DNA from: Luscinia megarhynchos
Lineage: Eukaryota; Chordata; Aves; Passeriformes; Turdidae
NCBI GenBank assembly: GCA_034336665.1
Contig: CM067570.1
Span: 10,562,002-10,626,001 of the forward strand
Reading direction: 5' to 3'
DNA: 64,000 nt
How positions within the stretch are numbered: the first letter of the stretch is position 1; the number at the start of each line of letters is the position of its first letter. A program made the translations under genes and the position numbers. Below the pieces are notes generated by a model. That model did not search any database, was not told the origin of the DNA, and saw only the letters and a program-made list of their open reading frames with translations. Shown here piece after piece: positions 12,880-22,774 of the stretch.

Positions 12880-15800
12880 AAGATAGTTGTCTTCTAATCT
12901 GAACCAAGTATTCTTGGGGACTGTGCATGTCTTTACTATTTCAGAGTGTTTTAATTTCACTCCTTCATGCGTGCCCAGTTAACAGCTCCTCTCGTTTAGA
13001 ATGGCTTGTGGTCTGTAGAAGCAGGTTGGTTTTCATTACTGCATCCGACATGGATGGCTACCAAGATTGTATTTTAATAGAAGGTAGAATAGATCAATGT
13101 TGTACAATTGAAGTTAGAGCCAATAGCATATTTTACCTTTAAACTAGTGAGTCTACCAAATTCAGTATTTTTTAAATTGGAACAGGGACTGAACATCTGT
13201 GCAGTACAGCTGGAATACACATCGTTAAGGGCAGGGTGTCCTCTCCAGGGCCTGGGTGTAGCACTTTATATGCTGTCCACCTGCAAGGACTGTTTTCACT
13301 TGGCTGCACTGAACTGTGGTCATGGTTGAAAATAAGCAGATTTGTTATTTAATACCTTTGGCAGTCTGACAGGTAGTTTTAGTAAAAAAATCTAAAGCGT
13401 GTTTGGTTGGCATCCTGTTCCCATCAGGAAGGACTCATGTAAAAACAGATCCTTGTGCTTGTCCTCTTCTACTAGGGGTGTAATAGCTGCTAGAGAGAGA
13501 AGGAATTCTAGGGTGTTGCTGTTGGTTGAAACCAGTCTGAGAGGGATAATACCAGTCACTGCTTCTCAGAAGAGCCTTTTGGCTCTGGCTGCCCTCTTTG
13601 GTCAGGGATTTGAGGACAGTGTTTCTCAGCCTAGAGTTCCTGATGCATGGAAGTGTTGCTGTGTTAGCTTCTCCTTAGAGGTTGTGGATCTGTTCTGCTG
13701 CATGCAGGAGGGCAGGTCTCTGTCATTTTTCTGTCAGAAATCCCCCCCAAGAGCAATCGAACTCCAGTTGAATTGCCTCTCTTACAGGCTCTTTAAATTA
13801 TGTGGCTCTTTTGGATGCAAATGGGCTGAGCTCCAACCTTTCTCATGCTGTTTGCCCTGTAACCTCTGTTCTTTTCCCAGTTCCCATCTGCATTGTCAGA
13901 AATGGGCAGGCTCCTGTCAGCTGCTGCTGACAGGATTGCTGCCCTTCCGACAGGGCAAGGCCCTTCCCTCCTCTGCCCAGTCCCTGCAGGCTGCAGTGCT
14001 TGGATGTTGTCCTTTGCTTTCATCCTCGGAACTGTACCTAATCCAGTGATTACAGCTGTTTGTGTTTCACCAGAAAGCCTCCCCATCTGTCTGGGGGGCT
14101 GGTTGGGGAGGTAAGGGAACCAAGAGTTTTCAGCTACTCCAACCTTGGGCTGAAGTACAGACTTTTAATGACATTTTCTCCTGAATGCTAACGTTAGCTG
14201 TTTATGAAGCCAAGAATGTGTCTCTTCATGCCACTGGAACACTTTACCGAGGGTGAGGGTACGATTAGTCATTCAGCAGGCAAACATCTGGTGCTTTTGT
14301 GTGCCCTGCAGCTCTTCCTAGTCGGGAGGCCTCACCTCGGCCTGGCTAAGCCAGGAATGTGTTACCACAGGCATTTTAATTTTGTGCTTTTAACCACCAT
14401 CATACATGAGCAGGGAGTAAAACTTGGTTTCTCATGTGCTCTTTTTCATTTCTGTATCCTTGTATTTCTAGACCCCACCTTATTCTGGACAACAATTTGT
14501 CTCTCCAGGTATGTGTGACAGATAAGACAAATAGGATTTTCAGAGAATTCTTAAGCCACTAGCTCTGTCATTTCATGTAGAATAGACATCAAAAATCAGG
14601 GAGAATAAAAAGTGTCCTTATACAATCTCTGCTTCTTTCTTGGCTGGCTTTTTTTCTGAGTCCCAGAGTCTCCCTTTGAACATGGCAATTCATGGCTGAT
14701 AGCTGAATCTTTGCAAAAGCTCCTCCTTCTGTTTCTTTCCCCTGACATTGTTTACTTGATCTCTGGTAACCCACACAGGCTTTTAATTCTAGAGTGACAA
14801 CAAGTTTCTTTGTTTCCCACAGATGGAGAAACTTCCTTTTCCAAATTTATCTCCTTGCTGCTTACCTGAAATAACTGGCTTCTCCAGCACTGCCAGCTCT
14901 TAGCACATCTTTTGTCCTGTCTGTACATTAAGCTGCTCACTTTGTCTTTTGGTTGTGTTGTGTCATCTTCCAGGAGCAGTGTGAGATGTGCGTGGGCTCT
15001 TAGTCCACCTAGTCGAGGGCTGATGCAAAGTGTGTTGAAGTTTGGAGCCTTAGCTGAAAGTGCATTACAGCTGCTAGGAATGCAGACAGTGTTTGTAGCC
15101 AGAGCGCGGAATTGCTCCAGGTATCTCAGTACATCTTAATCACAACCTGTTTCCTTCATCCAGGCATGACTTCCAGGCACATTCAGACTCACTCAGAGAG
15201 ACAAGATGCAACTGCTCTGTTGTTTTGCAAAGTGCAAGGAGGTCTAGTTAAAGTGATCCTCACCATCTTTTGGCAAATAAAGTCTCTTGGTGAAAAGGCT
15301 TCACTGCATGATATTTCAGTAATTTCAAGGTGACAGTACAGCACATCGTACAGGAAGAACTTTTACTCTCTGTCTGTTGGGTAACATGCATTTATAGAGA
15401 CCAGTAAGAATAGTGGGGTTCTTAACCTTTTAACCCAAAGAAGAATTATTAGTAAATCATAAGCTAACTAGAATTGGAAAAAGCTGGCAACCTATCCACT
15501 TTATCTCTTCCTAATGTGGTATTGTTCCCAATAATGCATTCTGTGTTGACTTTAAATAACTAAGCACCTATTGCTTCCCTGGGGAAGGCATATCATTGAC
15601 CAGTAGTGAGCTCTGTCTAACAACCAGCCTAAGCTTTCCTTAATTTTTTGCACATTTTGCCAGTTAACTCTTTCTAGATTTTTACACTTTTTCCAGTGTT
15701 TGTGGATGGCTCTGTTGTTACCATACTTTATGTGAGTGATCAGTAAGCTTAATTCTTATGAATTGCAGTTTAGTACTACTACAAGTTTCACTGTGGAGAT

Positions 15801-17340
15801 CTACATCTTCCAGTCTCACCACTAAATGCTCAGCTCAAACTCCAAGCTGTCATTTGTTAATCACTATTGTGTCAAATAGTGCCTTATCTTCAAGATAGGC
15901 TCAGCTACCACCAAATCCTAGAGAAGCCTTTTCCTTTTGCCTTTACCAGGCCTGAATCTGAGAGGTTTCAGAGGAAATAATTTTTTTTAGGCTATCTTTG
16001 CCATCCCTCAGTCTGATGATTAGGCCACCATTTTCTTTTATTTCAGTTCAACGACCAAGCAATCTGGAATTACATATCAAGCCCTGTTTCATATATTTTA
16101 TGATTCATTGTAATTTAAAAAGAATCCTTTATTGGAAGCCTGAAACTTTACTGGTCGTTGAAGATCCAGAAAATCCATTTAGAGGAAGAAGACTAGTAAA
16201 AGTAAGAGAGGATAACAAGCATCACTGGCTGTGTCTTTTGGTGTAAATCACATTCATTTCATAAAAGTCTTGAACACATCTCTTAAACTTTAATACCTGA
16301 ATTTCAAGCCCAGCAGTCAGTGGAGTTTTTAGCACCAGCCAGAGAGTGCTCATAGTTGGCAGGCAGATGGTCCTTTCTCCTCTTTTACATTCTTTTAACG
16401 CACTATTGGTGCCAGTTGGGCATTTGAAAGCCTCGTTAATTTTCCTTGCTGTTTGGCAATAAGACCTTGCTTGTTCCTTGCTGTCTTCCATTACAGAAAC
16501 CTGTGAAGTTTTCAGATTGCTCCTACCTGTTGTTTTGATGTGGGGCTGGATTATTTGCCTTGCTCAGGAGCCAAGCAGTGGAGATGTTGGATGATATAGA
16601 AACATGCTGGGATGTAGTGTCAAAAGCACAAGTGGTTAGAATAGGGAGAGGAGAAGTTTGGTGTGTGGATGCAAGAAGGAAATTAGAAAAGAAAAAGAAA
16701 AGGATATGAGAAGACAATATTGATATTAGATCCAGCAAATTCAGAGGAAACTTTTATCTGTTTAAATTATCTGTGCTTTGATGTTGTGGAATAACCAGTG
16801 GTGTTTTTCTCTGTCTTCTGGTGAGATTTCAGGTTTTTGTGAATTTCTGGAAGTACACTTAGCTACAAAAAAATACTAGTTTTGCCAAACTTCTTTTCTT
16901 CCCCCCACCCCCAACAGAGGCTTTACAATGTAGCCATTCTTAATAAAAATGAATCTGAGAAGTGACAGAATGGGGCTGCATGTTGAGTGGTTTCAAATGG
17001 CTCTATATCTCATTATCCAGGTTACAGGGTAGATTTTTGATTGCCTGCCCTGCAAACTCATTTTGAGACAGGTGTGTTAAAAATGCATGTGTCCTTGGTT
17101 ACCTGGAGAGAGCAGAGGTGCTTTGTAGCTCACAGTTGAGTTAAACGACTAAAGCCTGTATTATTCATCAAGACAAAATCATTTTCTGAATCTGGAAGAA
17201 AAGAAACTGTCTTGTCTTTGAAAATCATTTATCTGGCCTTGATTTTCCTCAGGGCAGCAAGTAGAAGTCAAGTTTAAAACAGAGATTAAAACTCCTTTTC
17301 AGTGGGATCAAGAAAAGTAAATTGCCAGCAGAACCACTTT
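12880..17340. other. Non-coding stretch, nothing specific seen
   Basis: The longest open frame of the window (13399-14049, plus strand, about 216 codons) lies here, but its translation is rich in Cys, Ser and Leu, has no domain and no homology I recognise, and is opposed by another open frame on the minus strand at 13793-14086. A purine-rich tract lies at about 16671-16715 and a C-rich run near 16901-16913. No repeat family is recognised. Confidence 0.6.
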
Positions 17341-17343
17341 TGA

Positions 17344-17895
17344 TCAAATGAGTGTCTGCTGCAGGAATTGACTGTGCTGCCTGTGCAGCACAATGTTACA
17401 GTGTTCATCTGCTCTCCAGTCAGTTAGCACTGCTTCGTGCTCTCCTCTTGGTGTGCCTGGCAAATTGAGAAAGATGGATGTGTAAAAGGTTTTGTCTTTC
17501 TGATGTGGGCTTCTTGAAGGTGGAGAGCTCACTGATAGATCAGCAGTTGCATCTGTCAGGACGGGTACAGAGAAACCAGAAGCGCTCAGGATCCTGGTAC
17601 CAGCACCTCTGCTGATAGCTCGGCAAACAAGCAGTGGCTTGTTCTGTCACGGCACACAGGACGTGACTGGCATTCTGCAGATCTCTACCTGGGGTGGGAT
17701 TGTCTGGGTTCTCACAAACTGAGAAGAGTCAGGTACAACCAGGTCTTCAGTGCAGAACTGAGGCTGATAATTATTATTCGTGTGTTGAGTTCCTCTGCCA
17801 AAGGGTAGGATGTTGCTGGAGTCATTATCTATAAGGGATGAAGTAATTCTGATAATCTGAACTGTTTTATCACGGTCAGTATCCGTCCATTTCAT
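17344..17895 (-). other. Open frame interrupted by one stop; coding status doubtful
   Basis: On the minus strand one frame runs from an ATG at 17893-17895 to a stop just past 17344, with a single TGA at 17647-17649. That gives about 82 codons before it and about 100 after. Unlike most open frames here, the translation is hydrophilic and mixed (for example KWTDTDRDKTVQIIRITSS near the start and LTDWRADEHC near the end), and local CpG density is above the surroundings. A CAG/GTAGAG donor-like site lies at about 17687-17691. I recognise no domain or homologue. It could be a decayed exon or processed copy, but frames like this are expected by chance in 64 kb. Confidence 0.15.
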
Positions 17896-17899
17896 ACCT

Positions 17900-19990
17900 C
17901 AGCGCTCTTTGCTTTTGAGTCCCTGAGTCCTGACAGGTGGCAAATTGGATCAATTTATATTCTTGGTGCCATGGTGCGATACAGAGGAGATGTGTGTTGG
18001 GCTTGTGTGTGAGCAGGCACTAAGCAACGGCATCAAGGGGACCACAGCAGGCACAATGGGGGGAATGTGTGTGGCAAATAACAAAAATAGTATATTGATT
18101 GATTTTCTTGAGCTTTTACACCAAGAGAGAGGGGCTGTGCAGAAATTTCTCCATACAAAGAATTAGGATTGATGAGTTTGGATAATCTGGGTTCATATTC
18201 ACGGTTGGTCTATCAACCAACACCTCTCTTTTGAATTACCCTACTCAGATTTGTTACAAGTAAGCTCATCAACCAGCTTGTGAGACATAGCAAAAAATAA
18301 TATGTATTTTTACCTAAAAAATCAGTTGATCTCTTTTAATCCTTGATGCCAGTGATATTGTATTATTTTTTCACTGATTCTCTCCTACCATACTGGTAGT
18401 TAGTAAGGTAAAACCAGAAGAGATACAAGGAATAAGCCTCTTCTCCAAGAGGAAACATTCCAGGTGTACCCTACAACCAGGAAGATGTCCTGTATTTGAG
18501 TCTGCTTGTAATTCTCCATAGCATTTCAACTGGTTATGGTATTCTTTCTCTTTTCTCCTGAAATATTTGTGCATCTGTATGATATGCAGTTAAACAGATA
18601 CCTGTAACTGTATTGCTAGGCAGGATGGAATGTCTTCTGAGGATAGTTCACAAAATACTTCATCACTCTGAGCATGAGATAATTCTACCATGAACAGTAT
18701 ATATCCTGCCTTCTTAATAATTCTTAGACTTGTTTTCTTTTAATGGATTAAAGAAAGTCTATTATTTTTCTTACTCTTTTGTAAACTGTACTAGTTGTCA
18801 CTCAGATTCTTGCAATAGCATTTTGTTTGGTTGCTTTCTCTTTGTCATTATATACCAGAACTTAATTGAACTGAATGAACTATACATGAACATGAAGTGG
18901 TGATTACTCAGCTCTGCTCTCGTTAATTCCCAAATATAATTTAACAATTTTAAAAAGTCTTAACTTCACTCAGTAGTTTTAGAGCATCAATCACAAAATT
19001 AATTAAAGCTTTCTAAATACGTCATGCAAATTATGCTTTACACCTCCAAATACATAAATCATATAGAATTTATAAGTGTCAGGGAAGGCTTATTGCTGCA
19101 GCTGCCTGCAGTACACTGGTGTGACTACTTACATCATAGCCACAGTGTAATGAGCTACTCTTTGATGGCTCTGCACAGTGGAGGCTGCCATCAAATGTGT
19201 TATAGTTGGAGTCAACCTAGAGTAAGATGTTATCACTCCAGCTGCTCATCTCCAAAATCTTGCTAGAGGTTATTTATTTAGGTTAACATGCTTTGCTCAT
19301 TTGCAATGGGCTAGGAGCACTCATGGAGTCAATTTTTTATGTTAATCTGACAAGTGGTAACATGCTACCACAAGATTTACTGTTTCTTTGTTGTCTAGGC
19401 ATAGCTATTTCTTAGACTGTAGTTGTTTTATGTTTTTATTTACCTTTTTATTAACACTCCTGTTGTTGAAGTCTTTTCTTTCTCAGCTGCTACTCCTCTC
19501 CAATCATTCTGCCCTCAAATCTTGTAGTCTTCCCTTAAATTTTGGCCAGATTGTTTTATTAGTTTTTAAGTAGAATATGCTTTGAATCAATCAGGTAAGA
19601 AAAGACATAGGAAAGCTACAGTGCAGAAAGAGTCCATCATTTTGTGATAAGCCCATGTATAGTGGGACTTTTGTTCCTCACCAAGGCTGGGGAGTCTCAA
19701 GTACCCTACAGAGAAGCAAGATTGGGATGACCTCTCCAGACTACTGACCCTGCTCCCTGCTCTTCATACATGGTATTTTGTTTAGTCCCAGCAAGACTCA
19801 CTTCTAATAGTTTTATTCCTACTATTCTCACTGAAACATTATGAAAGAAATTCAGCCCTTTGATAGCCAGAAATATTTTCGAAGGTGTAAGGTAATACTA
19901 TTCAGAGTCAATAATTTTAGTTATTGTATGGACACTTTCTTTTAACCTAAATAGTTATTTTTTATTTTATATTTATAGTTAGTATTCTTC
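17900..19990. other. Non-coding AT-rich stretch
   Basis: No gene or repeat is recognised. The part at about 18880-19060 is AT-rich and carries a perfect POU octamer (ATGCAAAT) at 19024-19031 close to AATTAATTAAAG near 18999. This is a weak enhancer-like signature. Confidence 0.5.
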
Positions 19991-19999
19991 TCCCCTCTC

Positions 20000-20272
20000 A
20001 GCTTTTGTTTTCCTAAACCAGTCTAAACTCATGAGATCTGCAAAGTGTCTAATAGCATGAGTAGGTTTTCTCTGGACCTACTCAAGTTTGAATTCCTCTG
20101 TATTGGGTACAAGATAGAACTGTATTGGATGGCTCTATTAATGCTTTTTTACCTCTGCTAGAAAACTGTTTTGTAATACAATGATGTAGCTTCATTTGTC
20201 TTTTTAACAGCTATGCTCTGATAATGGCTCAGGTGGCTTGTGAATGCACTTATAAACCCAGGTCTTTCTCTT
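20000..20272 (-). repeat. L3/CR1-type LINE relic, minus strand
   Basis: The plus strand follows the antisense of the L3/CR1 region just 5' of its 3' end: TTTTCTCTGGACCTACTCAAGTTTGAATT near 20067-20095 (landmark CTTCTCTGAACC..CTCCAATTT), GGTACAAGATAGAACTGTATT near 20106-20126, then AGCTTCATTTGTCTTTTTAACAGC and AATGGCTCAGGTGGCTTGTGA..CCAGGTCTTTCTCTTTC (landmark TTAGCTCTTTTGGCCACAGC..GGAGCTCATG..CCCCAAGTCTTTTTC). Order and spacing agree with the family over more than 200 bases. No coding capacity is left. Confidence 0.7.
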
Positions 20273-20279
20273 TCTAGCT

Positions 20280-21160
20280 AGTTATATCCATTATATTCTT
20301 GCTGGTTTTTAAGTACCTGATATTCCCTTTGCTTTATTTAACTTCTTGATTCATACCTCTTATGTCATGCATGATATCACTGTTCTCTGCTGTATCACTA
20401 TATTTTTTGAACTGTGGATCAGCATCACCTTTTCTGTAGATCACATTGCTGAATTAAGAGCACATGAGATATAGAACTGGGGCTGCAAGTTATACTGTAG
20501 CTCTTGCTGAGTGTCTGCCTCATCTGAAGGGACTTAGTCTGTAATGAAGCTAGAGAAGTTGAAGTCAGAAAGTTTTCATCTTTCTGCTCATGGTAGCAGA
20601 TAACAACTCTGAATGTCTTCATTTAAATCCCCAACATACCTGTCATGTTGGTTTCCACAGTGTTGCAAGATCGTGTGCTCTGCTGGACTATTTAGTGTGT
20701 GCACACTTCAAGCATATGCTAAAACAAAGCTCAGGGCTGCTTTTCAGCAAGATATATTTCTAGATGTGCCTATGCAGAATTCTTTGCAGGACTGTAGCCT
20801 AAATCACTTTCAGTCAGGCTGTGTAAGGGTATTTATGCTTCCCTGTGTGTGTAGGATTTGGAGGTCACCTACTGTGACCCACTGTCATTTCATTAATGAA
20901 ACTACAGCAAGCATGATTTACTTCAAAGCAGTGCAACTCCAAAATTTATGCCTATATGGTGCTCTTCAATAAGGCAGGATTTTATGCAATATTACTAAGT
21001 CTGCTAATCTAGACAAAGACTGGAAATTCTGCTTACTGGTAAAAACCTAAAATTGGTCAAATTCCATATTAAAATTGTCTATTGCAAGATCCCACTGTCC
21101 TATTCAGTAATTCAAGTGAGGTTACACCAGGGGATGAGTCTAGCCAGTTAATTTACCCTT
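20280..21160. other. Non-coding stretch, nothing specific seen
   Basis: Unique sequence. A continuation of the preceding LINE relic past about 20300 is possible but not clear by eye. The 119-codon frame at 20613-20972 has no recognisable domain. Confidence 0.5.
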
Positions 21161-21560
21161 GATGACAGCAGTTATGCCGCTGATCTACACAATTGGATTG
21201 TGTTTTGGCATTGGAGGGACTCCGGGGAGCCTCACGTGATCTGTGCTGTGAAATTAATTTGATAATGCACCATTGTTTTTCCTGAGCTTGCTCATTCATT
21301 CCCTGCTGAAGCTAAGGCCCTCAGGATCGGATTCATCACGTTTAGAAACCAACTACAGCTTTCCATTTACAGGATGTCAAAATCCCTGTGTGGTCTTTCT
21401 CTTAGGGAAAAAACAAAGCACAGCACTGTGTGCAAAAGGAGGCCTGACGGAGGTTTCTGCCAGTGAGGGGCACATTATCATCCCTCAGGCTTTACAGTTT
21501 ACTGGGAGCACTGTAATCCATAATCACTGCCCCATGAAAAACTGGCATCATTGAGTTTCC
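21160..21560. promoter_or_regulatory. Candidate conserved non-coding element with SOX and homeodomain motifs
   Basis: Non-repetitive stretch with AAATTAATTTGATAATG near 21251-21267, directly followed by CCATTGTT at 21270-21277, which is the reverse complement of the SOX consensus AACAATGG. A CACGTGATC E-box lies near 21233 and ATCACGTTT near 21325. Dense motif content in unique sequence is typical of vertebrate developmental enhancers. The call rests on motifs only. Confidence 0.25.
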
Positions 21561-21726
21561 TTAGAGCTGATCGTGGGTGAATCTGCAGGTGCTCATTCAT
21601 GAAGGAATTGATGCAATCCATTCTGATGAACATGAATCCTGCCAGGTTCAGAGGGAAGCATCCAGTCCCTCCAGGCTGCCGTCGTTCTGTATCACGCCTC
21701 AGATTTTAGTTGTGCCAGCCAGAGGC

Positions 21727-21809
21727 ACTGGGCCAACTCCAGCCTTGGTGTAAGTCCATTAACATCAGTGGAACTGCCTGCACCTACACAGGGCTAACTT
21801 TGGCCCACT
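21727..21809. repeat. Palindromic MITE-like element with ACT target duplication
   Basis: GGGCCAA at 21730-21736 and TTGGCCC at 21800-21806 form 7-base perfect terminal inverted repeats. They are flanked on both sides by the trinucleotide ACT (21727-21729 and 21807-21809), as expected for a 3-base target-site duplication of a Harbinger-type non-autonomous element. The inside (TTGGTGTAAGTCCATTAA, ATCAGTGGAACT) resembles the GTAAATCCATTGACTTCAGTGGA core of palindromic MITE-like repeats common in reptiles. Total element length is about 77 bases. Confidence 0.6.
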
Positions 21810-22660
21810 GTGGTTAAACTTCTGTCAGTATTTCCGCTAAGCCCTTTTCTTTATTCATGGGTTTAGAAGCTGGCTGTAAAAATGTGCTCCATGCTGACAT
21901 TTGGCATACAGCATCTCCTCATCCTGGGAGCACAGTGTACAGATTTTATCCTTCTGCAAAACAAAATAAAACAAATAGAATACCCAAACCTCATTGAGGA
22001 ATTTTAGTCTGATTCCCTGGATTAGAAATAAGTGGGAGTTTGTTTCAGACTTTTTCGTATTCACCTGTGTCTCTGGGGTGGATTTGTGTTAAAAGATTAT
22101 CATATGAATCTGTGCATACATACAGAGAATCTGTTTTTGTGTGTGATGAGGGCTTATATTGCCTGTTTTGGTAGTGCCATGGGTGCCACGACCCTTTTAG
22201 AAAACACAATGTGTTGCTTGGGCCACTGCATCTGTAAATCAGTGGCTTGTGCTAAACAGGGAGCTTCTTTGTGATTCCAGATCCCTTATCTAAATCACAG
22301 CAACTGCTTTCAGCAAGCATAGCTCTGGGTTTTGTCTTCACACCGGGATTTGCAGCTTGATAAATTTGTTTGTTACTTAAAGTAAGTGTTCATATAGACT
22401 TTTATGGAGACAAATCTCCATTCTAGAGTTGCTTGAGAGTAGCCCATTGTGGTTTTGCATGGCTCTCATTTGTTGGTGGCCGCTGGTGTAATGTAATGTA
22501 CTCCAGCCACATGCGAATCTGTCATCAGTCTGAGTGAATGGGAGAAGTGTTCACTAAAAATGGGGGGCTTAAATGAGTCAGTTTTGCAGATGTTCATGAC
22601 AAAGCATATTTACAGAAGCATTCATGAAACTGCCAGGACTTCCTCAGTGATAGTTCTTTA
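21810..22660. other. Non-coding stretch, nothing specific seen
   Basis: Unique sequence with AAACAAAATAAAACAAAT-type A-rich text near 21958-21976. No gene or repeat family is recognised. Confidence 0.6.
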
Positions 22661-22666
22661 TCTAAG

Positions 22667-22766
22667 GTTTTTTTGGGGGGTTGTTTTTGCGTGTGTGTGT
22701 GTGTGTGTGTGTGTGTTAAGTGGTTTTTTGGTGGGGGTTTTTTGTGTTTTTTTTCTTTTTTTTGTG
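22667..22766 (+). repeat. G/T-only tract with (GT)13 microsatellite
   Basis: About 100 bases of the plus strand consist almost only of G and T: T7-G6, T5, then 13 GT units at 22691-22716, T6, G5, T6 and T8, with A and C nearly absent. Such strand-asymmetric sequence can adopt Z-DNA (the GT core), and the G6 and G5 runs add limited quadruplex potential. It should be polymorphic in length. Confidence 0.9.
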
Positions 22767-22774
22767 CAAATGCA

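Noticed and set aside
13399..14049. Longest open frame (216 codons, plus strand)
   Set aside because: Composition is Cys/Ser/Leu-rich with no domain or recognisable homology, an opposing open frame overlaps it, and length is within chance expectation for a local GC-richer patch.
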